Shown piece by piece: positions 25,397-34,332 of a stretch of DNA of 64,000 nt. The DNA comes from VXYK01 sp965221585 (GTDB lineage: Bacteria; Actinomycetota; Acidimicrobiia; Acidimicrobiales; Aldehydirespiratoraceae). The DNA is taken from NCBI GenBank assembly GCA_965221585.1, contig OZ244898.1, positions 2,418,001 to 2,482,000 of the forward strand, given 5' to 3'. Below the pieces are notes generated by a model that was given only the letters and a program-made list of their open reading frames with translations, did not search any database and was not told where the DNA came from. Each line of letters starts with the position of its first letter. The stretch's first letter is position 1. A program made the translations under genes and the position numbers.

Positions 25397-26764
25397 ATGG
25401 GACCACTACGCAAACTCCTGCTGCTCTTGGCGGTATTGGCGCTGTTCGCCGCGGCCTGCGGAGACGACGACGAGACGACCACTACCACCGGCGATGACGG
25501 CGACGACATGGCCGAAACCGACGGCGACGACACGGCTGACGGCGACGACATGGCCGACGACAGCGAGATGATGGATCACCTCGGTGACGGTTCGCTCGGA
25601 ACGATAGTGGTCGAGCCCGGTGCCGAAGTGCAGATCCGATCACTCAACGCCCTCACCGGCGACGTAGCGCTGTTCGGCCTGCCGATCCACCGGTCCATCG
25701 AGATCGCCGTCGACGACTACGGCGACATCCACGGTTTCTCCGTCAGTTCAGGCGAGGGTCTCGACGACCTCTGCTCGTCGGACGGCGGCCAAGCCGCGGC
25801 GCAGACGATCGTTGCCGACGAGCAGATAGTCGGCGTGGTCGGCACGTCGTGCTCGGGTGCAGCCGTCGCTGCCGCACCGTTGACCAGCGAGGCAGGGATC
25901 GTGATGATCTCGGGCGGCAACACATCGCCCTCGCTGACCTCCGACCTCGCGGGCACAGCCGGCGAGAACTACAACGAGGGCTACTACCGAACCGCACACA
26001 ACGACCTCTACCAGGGGCGAGCGATGGCTCTGTTCGTGTTCAACGAGCTGGGTCTGACAACCGCTGCGGCCATCCACGACGGCGACCCCTACACCCAGGG
26101 CCTCGCTCAGGCGTTCGTCGACGCTTACGAGGAGATCGGCGGAGAGATCACCGGGTTCGCCGGAATTGCCAAGGGCGACACCGACATGGTCCCGGTGCTC
26201 ACCGAAATTGCCGCGGCCAGCCCACAGGCTCTCTTCTTCCCGATCTTCCAGCCGGAGGGCAACTTCATCGCTGCGCAGGCACCAGGAGTTGCCGGGCTCG
26301 AGGACACTCAGCTGCTCGCCGCGGACGGTCTGCTGGTAGACGGCTACCTGGAGTTGGAAGAAACCGAGGGCATGTACTTCTCAGGGCCGGACGCCCGCTT
26401 CGGCGACAACGTCAACCAGTCCACCGGCAAGACCGCCGATGATGTGAGCGGAACCTATGAATCCCTGTACGGCGAGGCCCCGACCTCACCGTTCTGGGGC
26501 CACGGTTACGACGCCACCGCGATGCTGCTCGATGCCATATCGGCGGCAAGCTACGTCGACGGCGACGGCAACCTCGTCATCGACAAGGCAGGGGTACGGG
26601 AGTTCCTCGACAACCTCAGGGACTACAACGGCCTCATCGGCCTGATCAACTGCGACAACTTCGGAGACTGCGGATCCCAGAAGGTGACAATCGTCCACCA
26701 CCTCGACTCCGACGACTTCCGCGCCTCCATGGAGAACGTGGTCTTCGAATACGCCCCCTCGTAA
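25397..26764 (+). CDS. Branched-chain amino acid-type ABC transporter, substrate-binding lipoprotein
   Basis: 455 residues from ATG 25397, chosen because GGAGGGA lies just upstream. It has a lipoprotein signal peptide (LLLLLAVLALFAAACG, lipobox Cys near residue 21), then an Asp-rich spacer (DDDETTTTTGDDGDDM and similar, to about residue 60), then a type I periplasmic binding fold: LNALTGDVALFG, VVGTSCSGAAVAAAP, YYRTAHNDLYQG, and DGYLELEETEGMYFSGPD. It delivers the ligand to the permeases encoded downstream. Ligand class (amino acid, amide or short-chain acid) cannot be told from sequence. First gene of the five-gene operon. Confidence 0.93.
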   Translation: MGPLRKLLLLLAVLALFAAACGDDDETTTTTGDDGDDMAETDGDDTADGDDMADDSEMMDHLGDGSLGTIVVEPGAEVQIRSLNALTGDVALFGLPIHRSIEIAVDDYGDIHGFSVSSGEGLDDLCSSDGGQAAAQTIVADEQIVGVVGTSCSGAAVAAAPLTSEAGIVMISGGNTSPSLTSDLAGTAGENYNEGYYRTAHNDLYQGRAMALFVFNELGLTTAAAIHDGDPYTQGLAQAFVDAYEEIGGEITGFAGIAKGDTDMVPVLTEIAAASPQALFFPIFQPEGNFIAAQAPGVAGLEDTQLLAADGLLVDGYLELEETEGMYFSGPDARFGDNVNQSTGKTADDVSGTYESLYGEAPTSPFWGHGYDATAMLLDAISAASYVDGDGNLVIDKAGVREFLDNLRDYNGLIGLINCDNFGDCGSQKVTIVHHLDSDDFRASMENVVFEYAPS

Positions 26765-26781
26765 TCGACCAAGTGCTGAGA

Positions 26782-26820
26782 CAGAACCGGCCCCCACCGC
26801 TGTGGCAGGGGCCGGTTCTG
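26782..26820 (+). terminator. Strong intercistronic hairpin after the binding-protein gene
   Basis: A perfect 13-base stem (arms 26782-26794 and 26808-26820) closing a 13-base loop, placed 17 bases beyond the stop of the substrate-binding-protein gene and 19 bases before the permease start, followed by TTCC rather than a long T-run. It is probably a partial terminator or 3' stabiliser that raises the binding protein above the permeases, a common arrangement in ABC importer operons. Confidence 0.75.
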
Positions 26821-26839
26821 TTCCACTAAGCAGTTGCAG

Positions 26840-27976
26840 ATGCCATCACCCGACACTGCGGAGAACAGCAAGTTGAGCCGTCGCCTCGGCGTCGACACCT
26901 TCCTGTTGTTCATGAGGGTGGTCATGAGCACGTTCGTGATTCTCGGTCTGCTCATGTTCATCGGGCAGCAGATCGACCCCGACAACTTCATCGCCTCGCG
27001 CATCAACCCCGATGCCACCGGCCTCACCGCAGCCCAGTTCGAGGGCCTGGTGATCTCCGGGCTCTCGCAGGGAGCGATGTACGGGCTGATCGCGCTCGGC
27101 TATTCGATGGTCTACGGAGTGTTGGGCTTCATCAACTTCGCCCACGGCGAAGTCTTCATGGTCGGCGCGATGACAGGGATGATCACGTCCAACAAGCTCG
27201 ACGAGTCCGGCGCCTGGGAAAGCAACTTTGCGCTGTCGCTGTTGTTCGTCCTGGTGATCGCGATCATCTGCTCCACACTCACTGCGGTGATCATGGAAAG
27301 GGTCGCCTACCGGCCGTTGCGGGGTTCCCCCCGGCTGATCCCCCTGATCACCTCCATCGGTGTGTCGTTCTTCATCCAGAACGTCTCGGTTGTGCTGCTC
27401 GGACCCGGCGCCAAGTCGTATCCGACGCTGCCGGACTGGCTGGCTCAGAAACACGAACTGTTCGGTTTCATCACCATCGAGGGCACCAGGTTGATGGTGC
27501 TCGTGGTCGCAGCTGTCTCAATGGTGGCGCTGTGGTATCTCGTCGAGCGGACCAAGATCGGAAAGGCCATGCGCGCGGTCGCCGAGGACAAGGAGATCGC
27601 TTCGTTGATGGGGATCAACGTCAACCGCACGATCGTCACGACATTCGCGGTGGGTGGCGCGATGGCGGGCGTTGCCGGGATCCTCTGGGGCCTGCTGTTC
27701 CGTTCGGTGGTGCACACAACCGGGTTCCTGCCTGGGATCAAAGCGTTCAGCGCAGCTGTCGTCGGTGGTATCGGAAACATGGGGGGTGCGATGGCGGGCG
27801 GGATCACTCTCGGCAGCGCCGAATCTGTGGCACCGCTGGTCCTGCTCGAGCCCTGGGGCATCAACGGCGTCTCCCAACTCAAGGACGCAGTGGCCTTCCT
27901 CGTGCTCATCTTCGTGCTGCTGGTCAAACCCACCGGTCTGTTCGGAGAACGGCTCTCCACCGAGGACCGAGCATGA
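26840..27976 (+). CDS. Branched-chain amino acid-type ABC transporter permease (LivH family)
   Basis: 378 residues from ATG 26840 (a TTG lies two codons upstream). About eight membrane helices; the family block GLSQGAMYGLIALGYSMVYGVLGFINFAHGE is at residues about 75-105, and VGGIGNMGGAMAGG is near residue 315. A preceding N-terminal helix (LFMRVVMSTFVILGLLMFIG) sits about 40 residues in. It forms half of the transmembrane channel with the LivM-type permease. Its TGA overlaps the next ATG by four bases (ATGA), so translation is coupled. Confidence 0.93.
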   Translation: MPSPDTAENSKLSRRLGVDTFLLFMRVVMSTFVILGLLMFIGQQIDPDNFIASRINPDATGLTAAQFEGLVISGLSQGAMYGLIALGYSMVYGVLGFINFAHGEVFMVGAMTGMITSNKLDESGAWESNFALSLLFVLVIAIICSTLTAVIMERVAYRPLRGSPRLIPLITSIGVSFFIQNVSVVLLGPGAKSYPTLPDWLAQKHELFGFITIEGTRLMVLVVAAVSMVALWYLVERTKIGKAMRAVAEDKEIASLMGINVNRTIVTTFAVGGAMAGVAGILWGLLFRSVVHTTGFLPGIKAFSAAVVGGIGNMGGAMAGGITLGSAESVAPLVLLEPWGINGVSQLKDAVAFLVLIFVLLVKPTGLFGERLSTEDRA

Positions 27977-29835
27977 GCGCCGCCTTCGTCCCGCAGGAAA
28001 CGGCAGAAGAACTCCCGGCGCGCCGGCTTTTGGACCAGAACTGGCGAAAGCTGATCAACTACGGCCTGTTGCTGGCGATGGTGCTGGTGTTCGTGGCGCT
28101 CACCAACATGCCGGTCAAGCTCGACCGGCGGATGCTGATCGAACCGATCTTCTCGATGGGTTACCTCTCGCTGTTCTGGCTCCCGGCGGTCCTCGGACTG
28201 CTGGTCAGCCGCGAACCGGTCCTGGCAGGAATGCCCAGCTACGCCAAGGGTCCCCGCGAAGTACTCGCCGGCGCACTCGTCGGGCTGATCGGCGGCGCGG
28301 GACTCAGCGTCCTCACCGTACTGCTCGACAACTTCGACCTTCGCGATCCCCTGGTCAACTGGAGTCCCCAACTGCTCGACCTTTTGTCCTTCCAGCGCGG
28401 CACAGCCTTCGGCGTCAGCATCTGGCTGCCCATCGGAACGGTGCTCGGAGCCCTCGGCGGGACGACCCACGTGCTCGGTGGGAGAGTCCGTCGTGTGTTC
28501 GGTTGGGCATCTGTCTCCGTGGTCACCTTCGCAATCTTCGAGACGGTGATCCTCGACCTGTCGGAAGGATTCGCGTGGCTCGGAGCCGAATGGTTGGTCG
28601 ACGAACTGTATTTCATCCGCGGCGGTCTGACGATGCACGGAGCAGCGGTCCTGGCCGTTCTCGGTGGTCTGTTCGCGGCTCTCGGGCGTGCACCGGCCCG
28701 CCGTGCCAAAGAGAACTTCCAAGCCTTGGAGGGTCCGAGCCGGACCCGGGCCAATGCCGTGGCGCTGCTCGCATGCGCGGTCGCTCTGGTGGTTCTGCCC
28801 CTCTTCCTGGGCGGCATCACCAACGAGTTGCTGGCAAACGTCGGCCTGTTCGTACTGCTGGCCCTGGGTCTCAACATCGTGGTCGGCCTAGCAGGAATAC
28901 TGGACCTCGGGTACGTGGCCTTCTTCGCGATCGGCGGCTACACGGCCGGGATCCTCACCACCACCAACCGGGGGGAGTCCTGGCCCGACTGGATGCCGGA
29001 CTTCTACTGGGGCACGGCTCTGATCTTCGTCGTGATACTGGCCGCGCTCGCCGGTCTGTTCATCGGCGCTCCGGTCATCCGGATGCGCGGCGACTATCTC
29101 GCCATCGTCACCCTCGGTTTCGGTGAGATCATCCGACTGCTGTTCCTGTCGGACTGGCTCGGCGGCTACACCGGGGCCGCCCAGGGGGTCACCAACATTC
29201 CCGGCGTGCAGGTCTTCGGACTGGCAACAGTCAAGGGGACCGACCCCCGCGCCGTCTTCTATCTGGTGCTGTTCTTCTGCGCGATCGCCATCTACGTATC
29301 GTGGCGGCTGGAACGCAGTCGGCTGGGACGCGCCTGGATGGCAATCCGAGAGGACGAGTCCGTCGCCGAGGCGATGGGTATCAACACGGTCAACGCCAAA
29401 CTCATGGCATTCGTGGTGGGCGCGGTGCTGGCCTCTTTCTCAGGTGCCATCCTCGCTGCCAAAGTCGGCTCCGTGTTCCCCAACAGCTTCATCATTCTGG
29501 TCTCGATCGTGATCCTCGTGGTCGTGATCGTCGGCGGTATGGGCAACATCGTGGGCGTGATCGTCGGTTCGGTCGTGCTGATCGGCATTCTCGGCGGACC
29601 GCGGCAACCGGGCCTGTTGCAGGAGTTCTCCGAGTACAAGCTGTTGATCTACGGGGTCCTGTTGGTCTGGATGATGTTGAAACGTCCCGAGGGCCTGGTG
29701 CCGAACGTTCGGCGCACCAGAGAACTCCATCAGGAGGAATACCTTCAGGACGCCTGGCTCCGAGGCGAGATCGACACCGAAGCCGATTCGCACGCCGGCG
29801 GCACCGATAGCGACCAGGGGGTGCTCCCCGCATGA
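27973..29835 (+). CDS. Branched-chain amino acid-type ABC transporter permease (LivM family) with long N-terminal membrane extension
   Basis: 620 residues from ATG 27973 (longer versions of the frame overlap the LivH gene and are not used). The C-terminal about 350 residues are a standard LivM: GLNIVVGLAGILDLGYVAFFAIGGYT, GAPVIRMRGDYLAIVTLGFGEI and IVGGMGNIVGVIVG. The N-terminal about 270 residues contain about six further hydrophobic segments (for example INYGLLLAMVLVFVALTNM and EVLAGALVGLIGGAG), absent from typical members of 320-430 residues. It is four bases overlapped with genes on both sides in the operon. Confidence 0.9.
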   Translation: MSAAFVPQETAEELPARRLLDQNWRKLINYGLLLAMVLVFVALTNMPVKLDRRMLIEPIFSMGYLSLFWLPAVLGLLVSREPVLAGMPSYAKGPREVLAGALVGLIGGAGLSVLTVLLDNFDLRDPLVNWSPQLLDLLSFQRGTAFGVSIWLPIGTVLGALGGTTHVLGGRVRRVFGWASVSVVTFAIFETVILDLSEGFAWLGAEWLVDELYFIRGGLTMHGAAVLAVLGGLFAALGRAPARRAKENFQALEGPSRTRANAVALLACAVALVVLPLFLGGITNELLANVGLFVLLALGLNIVVGLAGILDLGYVAFFAIGGYTAGILTTTNRGESWPDWMPDFYWGTALIFVVILAALAGLFIGAPVIRMRGDYLAIVTLGFGEIIRLLFLSDWLGGYTGAAQGVTNIPGVQVFGLATVKGTDPRAVFYLVLFFCAIAIYVSWRLERSRLGRAWMAIREDESVAEAMGINTVNAKLMAFVVGAVLASFSGAILAAKVGSVFPNSFIILVSIVILVVVIVGGMGNIVGVIVGSVVLIGILGGPRQPGLLQEFSEYKLLIYGVLLVWMMLKRPEGLVPNVRRTRELHQEEYLQDAWLRGEIDTEADSHAGGTDSDQGVLPA

Positions 29836-30623
29836 GCCCACGTCTGCTGACCATCAACAAGCTCAGCGTCACCTTCGGTGGGCTCCACGCCCTCAAAGAC
29901 CTCGACTTCTATGTCGACGAAGGAGAGATCGTGTCGGTGATCGGGCCCAACGGTGCCGGCAAGACAACCTTCTTCAACATGATCTCAGGGATGGTCACTC
30001 CGACCTCAGGCGAGATCATCTTCAAAGGCGAGTCACTGTTGGGGCTCGACCCCAACCAGGTGACCGCGGCCGGCATAGCCCGCACGTTCCAGAACGTCCG
30101 CCTGTTCGCCAACATGACCATCCTCGAGAACGTGATGGTAGCCCAGCACTGCCGCACACGGCAGGGGATCTGGGGAGCGCTGCTCCAGACCCGCTCCTTC
30201 AAGCGGGAGGAACAGGAGATCCGCGAGCACGGAGAGAAGGTGTTGAGCTTCTTCGGCTCCCGCCTGGTGGGATACCGATTGGACCAGCCCGCGGCGGTGC
30301 TGTCCTACGCCAACCGGCGACGCCTGGAGATCGCCAGGGCGATGGCCACCAAACCGACGATCATCCTGCTCGACGAGCCTGTCGCCGGCATGAACCCTCA
30401 GGAGTCCGCGGCGCTCACCCAGCTGATCGGCGAACTGCGCAGCGACTGGGGATTCACGATCGTGATGATCGAACACGACATGAGCGTCGTTCGAGACGTG
30501 AGCGACCGGGTGGTGGTGCTCGACCACGGCGAGACGATCGCCCACGGGTCCTATGAGGAAGTGTCGACCAACCCAGACGTGATCGAGGCATACCTCGGAC
30601 GCCCGGCCAAGGAGTCCGCATGA
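29832..30623 (+). CDS. Branched-chain amino acid-type ABC transporter ATP-binding protein (LivG family)
   Basis: 263 residues. Walker A is GPNGAGKTTF (about residue 36-45), the LivG-specific ARTFQNVRLFANMTILENVMVA follows, the signature region is LSYANRRRLEIARAMATKP in place of the strict LSGGQ (as in many LivG proteins), Walker B is IILLDEPVAGMNP, and the switch His is in VMIEHDM. It energises the importer as a heterodimer with the LivF-like protein. Starts on the ATGA overlap with the upstream permease. Confidence 0.95.
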   Translation: MSPRLLTINKLSVTFGGLHALKDLDFYVDEGEIVSVIGPNGAGKTTFFNMISGMVTPTSGEIIFKGESLLGLDPNQVTAAGIARTFQNVRLFANMTILENVMVAQHCRTRQGIWGALLQTRSFKREEQEIREHGEKVLSFFGSRLVGYRLDQPAAVLSYANRRRLEIARAMATKPTIILLDEPVAGMNPQESAALTQLIGELRSDWGFTIVMIEHDMSVVRDVSDRVVVLDHGETIAHGSYEEVSTNPDVIEAYLGRPAKESA

Positions 30624-30636
30624 GCACGGAGAACTC

Positions 30637-31371
30637 ATGAGCGGGGGCGACGGCGCTACCGCCCTACTCGAGATGCGCGGTGTCAACACCCACTACGGTG
30701 CCGTCCACATTCTCAAGGACGTCGAGTTCTCGATCTATCCCGGCGAGTTGGTGTGCCTGCTCGGCGGCAACGCCTCCGGCAAGTCGACCACGCTCAAGAC
30801 CCTGCTGGGGATGGTGACTCCCACCACCGGCGACGTGCTGCTCAACGGCGAGAAAGTCACCGACAAGCCGATCTCCTACCGGGTCGAGCAGGGCGTGACG
30901 ATGGTTCCCGAGAACCGGCGACTGTTCAAACGGCTCTCGGTCAAGGACAATCTCGAACTCGGAGCCTTCCTGCGCTCGGACCGTTCCGCCATCGACGCCG
31001 ACCTTGAGCGGATATTCGAGATGTTCCCCCGGGTGAAGGAGCGGCTCAGCCAGAAGGCCGGCACCCTGTCCGGCGGCGAGCAGCAGATGGTGGCGATCGG
31101 CCGCGCCCTCATGTCGGACCCGAAGGTGCTGCTGATGGACGAACCCTCGATGGGACTCGCTCCGGCACTCGTGCAGACCAACTTCGAGATGATCAAACAG
31201 ATCCATTCGCACGGCGTGGCCATATTCGTGGTCGAGCAGAACGCCAACATGGCGCTCTCGATCGCTGATCGAGGCTGGGTTCTTCAGACCGGCCGCGTCG
31301 TCCTCGACGACACGGCCGAGGCTCTCCTCGCCAACCCCGACCTGCGCGCCAGCTACCTCGGCGAGACCTGA
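30637..31371 (+). CDS. Branched-chain amino acid-type ABC transporter ATP-binding protein (LivF family)
   Basis: 244 residues. Walker A is GGNASGKSTT, the signature is LSGGEQQMVAIGRALM, Walker B is VLLMDEPSMGLAP, and the switch region is FVVEQN. VPENRRLFKRLSVKDNLELGAF is the LivF-type block. It is the second nucleotide-binding subunit and the last gene of the operon, 13 bases after LivG. Its TGA is followed directly by the reverse-strand stop of the convergent nucleosidase gene (TGATCA). Confidence 0.95.
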   Translation: MSGGDGATALLEMRGVNTHYGAVHILKDVEFSIYPGELVCLLGGNASGKSTTLKTLLGMVTPTTGDVLLNGEKVTDKPISYRVEQGVTMVPENRRLFKRLSVKDNLELGAFLRSDRSAIDADLERIFEMFPRVKERLSQKAGTLSGGEQQMVAIGRALMSDPKVLLMDEPSMGLAPALVQTNFEMIKQIHSHGVAIFVVEQNANMALSIADRGWVLQTGRVVLDDTAEALLANPDLRASYLGET

Positions 31372-32163
31372 TCAGCCGGTTGACTCGCGGGCCGCGAGCA
31401 GCTCAAGTAGCGCCAGCGTCTTGGAGCGGAGGGTCTCGGCAGCCGTCGCCAGGTTTTCAACGAACTGAGCCTCGGTCGCAACAGGCGAGTCGACCAGATC
31501 CGTGACCGTCTTGAGAGCGCCTACAGGAACCTCGTGGAGGCGTCCGACCCAGGCGACAGCTGCCGCCTCCATCTCCTTGACCTCCGCCCCGCTGGCAATG
31601 ATCCTCTCCCGATCGGTCGGTGACTCGTCGAAACTGTCGCCGGAGGTGACGATCCCGAGCCGACAACCGAGCGCTGAGGCGTGACTCCGCAGGTCCGCCG
31701 CGGCAAGCTTGCTCTCCCCCATCACATCGAATCCCGGTAGCGGGATCCGACGGTCATGACAGGCGAAGTGGGGCCAGGCAACGTAGGCGTCGCCGATCTG
31801 CGCGCCGGCCCGCAGCCAACCGCCGGCGGTTCCAACCGACAGGACCAGATCCGCAGCGGGTAGATCCAGGTTGAGGGCGACATGGGTGGTGAGGGCCGCG
31901 GCCGTGCTGCCGACCGCATCGACGCCGAAGATCGGATCGGTCCCGTTCACCGCGAGGACCACGTCGGGCCTGTCGTTAGTCGCAGGTGCATGGGACAGCC
32001 GGCACGGCAGACCAGCGGCCCAGGCCGGCGGATCGAGAGGCTGCGCCCCGAGGGCGTCTCGCAGCGGCGCGGCCTCCGCCTCCATCGCCATGACGATCAC
32101 GACACGCTCAACTCGCGCCACAACCGGGTTCGGTCGGGTTGAGGTATCGGTGTCGTCAGGCAT
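31372..32163 (-). CDS. Nucleosidase of the PNP/UDP phosphorylase family (MTA/SAH nucleosidase-like)
   Basis: 263 residues from the ATG at 32163. The N-terminus ERVVIVMAMEAEAAPL and LVLSVGTAGGW match the nucleoside phosphorylase fold; the ribose-binding and catalytic blocks are KEMEAAAVAWV (Glu pair) and KTVTDLVDS (Asp), as in methylthioadenosine/S-adenosylhomocysteine nucleosidase. It would release adenine from MTA or SAH in the methionine salvage/methyl cycle; a futalosine-hydrolase role in menaquinone synthesis is an alternative. Last gene on the reverse strand after the acyl-CoA dehydrogenase pair, 17 bases beyond the dehydrogenase stop. Confidence 0.75.
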   Translation of the reverse strand: MPDDTDTSTRPNPVVARVERVVIVMAMEAEAAPLRDALGAQPLDPPAWAAGLPCRLSHAPATNDRPDVVLAVNGTDPIFGVDAVGSTAAALTTHVALNLDLPAADLVLSVGTAGGWLRAGAQIGDAYVAWPHFACHDRRIPLPGFDVMGESKLAAADLRSHASALGCRLGIVTSGDSFDESPTDRERIIASGAEVKEMEAAAVAWVGRLHEVPVGALKTVTDLVDSPVATEAQFVENLATAAETLRSKTLALLELLAARESTG

Positions 32164-32179
32164 CGGTCTCGAATCGTAG

Positions 32180-33184
32180 CTACCGCAGCAGTCCCAACGC
32201 GCCGGCGACGCGGTCTCGGTGGTCCCGGGCATCTCCGTAGGCGCCCGAGAGGCTCCAGCCCCGCTTCAGCCAGATCTGCAGGTCGTACTCGAACGTGTAA
32301 CCGATGGCGCCGTGGCATTGCAGCGCCGCGCGGCAGGCCCGATCGACCGCAGCCGACGCCATCGCCTTGGCCATCGACACGTCACGACCGCGGACTACGG
32401 GGTCGTCGCAGTGCGCGACCGACCAGGCCGCCCGGTACACCAACGGAGCCGAGAACTCGATCCCCAGTCTCACGTTCGCCAGATGATGCTTGACCGCCTG
32501 GTAACTCCCCACCGGCTTGCCGAACTGCCTGCGCTCCTTCACATACTCGACGGTGACGTCGAGCAGGCGTCGAGCAACGCCGACACACTGTGCCGCAGTG
32601 CCCAGAGCAGCTCGGTCGGCAGCCAACGCCGCATCCGCACCGACCAAGGGCTCCGCCGCGTCCGGGTCGAAGCTGATCTCGAAGAGGCGTCGGGACTGAT
32701 CCATCGAGTCCCTCGGTTCGACGGTCACCGCCTGGGAATCAACGGCGACCAGCGAACCGGAATGTTCGGCTATCACAAGGTCGGCCGACTCTGCGGCGAC
32801 AACGTTGGGGCCTCCGGTTGCCAAGCTCACCGTGCAAGTGCTCTCACCGCTGATCGCGGCTTGCAACAAATCAATCGCACCCGCAGCGGCCAGAGCTGGA
32901 ACAGCCACGGCCATGTGCTCCATCAACGGTTCGGGAACACCGGCGTAGCCAGCCTCCTCGAGCAGACGAACCGACGCGACCTCGTCCATGCCGAGGCCAC
33001 CCGCCTCGGCCGGGGCCAGGGTCGCCAGCACTCCCAGGTCCGCGAGCGTGGCCCACAGTCCAGGTACGCGGCCATCGGCGCTGTCCCAGCTGGCGCGTAT
33101 CGCTTCCGTGCTGCACTCGCCCGCGAAGACTTCGCGGACCGTGTCTCGGAACATGTCGTGTTCGTCGGTGAAAGCGAAATGCAT
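32180..33184 (-). CDS. Acyl-CoA dehydrogenase, small-subunit type (FadE-like)
   Basis: 334 residues from the ATG at 33184 (the frame is open upstream into the neighbouring gene). It has the ACAD fold: DEHDMFRDTVREVFAGE at the N-terminus, a shortened middle domain, KERRQFGKPVGSYQAVKHHLA in the FAD/dimer region, and HGAIGYTFEYDLQIWLKR. The canonical MCAD-type catalytic Glu position near the C-terminus reads AYGD, so it is not the catalytic residue. It follows the 380-residue ACAD by 5 bases, matching the alpha2-beta2 FadE pairs used on steroid side chains and rings. Confidence 0.88.
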   Translation of the reverse strand: MHFAFTDEHDMFRDTVREVFAGECSTEAIRASWDSADGRVPGLWATLADLGVLATLAPAEAGGLGMDEVASVRLLEEAGYAGVPEPLMEHMAVAVPALAAAGAIDLLQAAISGESTCTVSLATGGPNVVAAESADLVIAEHSGSLVAVDSQAVTVEPRDSMDQSRRLFEISFDPDAAEPLVGADAALAADRAALGTAAQCVGVARRLLDVTVEYVKERRQFGKPVGSYQAVKHHLANVRLGIEFSAPLVYRAAWSVAHCDDPVVRGRDVSMAKAMASAAVDRACRAALQCHGAIGYTFEYDLQIWLKRGWSLSGAYGDARDHRDRVAGALGLLR

Positions 33185-33189
33185 CAGCT

Positions 33190-34332
33190 CTACCTCCGCG
33201 GCAGACCCAGCACGCGTTCGGCGATGATGTTGCGCTGAATCTCGTTGGTTCCCGCATAGATCGGTCCGCCCAGCGCGAACACGTAGCCGTCGAGCCATTC
33301 ACCGGGAACCTCGGCCTCATCGCCGAGGAGGCGCAGCGCCGTGGCATGAAGTTCAAGGTCCATCTCGGACCAGAACACCTTCATCAAGCTGGCTTCCGAT
33401 CCGAGGTCGCCGCCGGCCATCAACTCAGCGGCCACAAAATAGGTCTGCCAGCGATAGGCCTCGGCACGGATCCAGGCGTCGACCACCTCATCCCGCAACC
33501 GTGCATCCATGCCATCGGATGATTCGCTCAGCTCGGCGGCGAGCAGTCTGAGCCGCTCTGCAGCGGCCATGAAACGACCCGGGCTGCGCAGGCTGAGCCC
33601 GCGTTCCGAACCGGCCGCGGCCATGGCCACCGCCCAACCCTGGCCCGGTTCGCCGAGAACGTGGTCGACAGGAACCCTGCAGTCGTCGAAGAAGATCTCC
33701 GCGAACCCCGACTCGCCGTCGAGACGCTGGATCGTCCGGCGGGTCATACCCGGCGCATCGGCCGGCACCAAGAGGTAACTCAGACCGGCATGTCGTTCGG
33801 CCTGGGGATCGGTGCGCACGATGCAGAAGATCCAGTCCGCGTACTTGCCCCTCGAACACCATGTCTTCTGGCCATTGATCACATAGTCGTCGCCGTCACG
33901 GACCGCGGTCGTCTTGATTCCCGCCAGGTCCGACCCGGCTTCCGGTTCCGACCAGCCCTGTGCCCAGATGTGCTCGCCGCTGGCCATTCTCGGAAGGAAG
34001 TAGTCCTGCTGGGCTTTCGTGCCGAAGTTGAAGATCGTGGGCGCCAGCAGGCTCACACCATTGGCGCTCACCCGACCCGGCACGCCCGAGAGCCAGTACT
34101 CCTCCTCGTAGATCAGCCATTCGATGAGGTCGCAGTCACGTCCGCCGTACGCCTCAGGCCAGGCCGGCACCGACCAGCCTCCGTCGAACAGAGTGCGCTC
34201 CCAGATCCGATGCTGCTCGAACCCGACCGCCGAGTCCATCGAGGCGAGAGGCTCCGCCGGTCGGTTGTCGCGCAGCCAAACGCGGCACTCGTCGCGAAAC
34301 TCCACATAACGCGGCGACAACTCAAGGTCCAT
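33190..34332 (-). CDS. Acyl-CoA dehydrogenase, large-subunit type (FadE-like)
   Basis: 380 residues. FAD-site WAQGWSEPEAGSDLAGIKTTA and VINGQKTWCSRGKYADW are clear, and the C-terminus reads GGPIYAGTNEIQRNIIAERVLG. At the MCAD catalytic Glu position (YEGT) this protein has Ala360 (YAGT); a Glu243 in AGSERGLSL sits on the helix used by isovaleryl-CoA dehydrogenase and the mycobacterial steroid enzymes, so catalysis may use that residue. It would oxidise a bulky acyl-CoA, with electrons going to ETF. It starts one base inside the ipdB-like gene's stop, in the order ipdA-ipdB-FadE-FadE. Confidence 0.92.
   Translation of the reverse strand: MDLELSPRYVEFRDECRVWLRDNRPAEPLASMDSAVGFEQHRIWERTLFDGGWSVPAWPEAYGGRDCDLIEWLIYEEEYWLSGVPGRVSANGVSLLAPTIFNFGTKAQQDYFLPRMASGEHIWAQGWSEPEAGSDLAGIKTTAVRDGDDYVINGQKTWCSRGKYADWIFCIVRTDPQAERHAGLSYLLVPADAPGMTRRTIQRLDGESGFAEIFFDDCRVPVDHVLGEPGQGWAVAMAAAGSERGLSLRSPGRFMAAAERLRLLAAELSESSDGMDARLRDEVVDAWIRAEAYRWQTYFVAAELMAGGDLGSEASLMKVFWSEMDLELHATALRLLGDEAEVPGEWLDGYVFALGGPIYAGTNEIQRNIIAERVLGLPRR

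Noticed and set aside
27532..27972. An upstream extension of the LivM-type reading frame
   Set aside because: It lies inside the LivH gene in another frame and gives an Arg/Gly-rich shadow sequence. The ATG at 27973 in the ATGA overlap is the real start.
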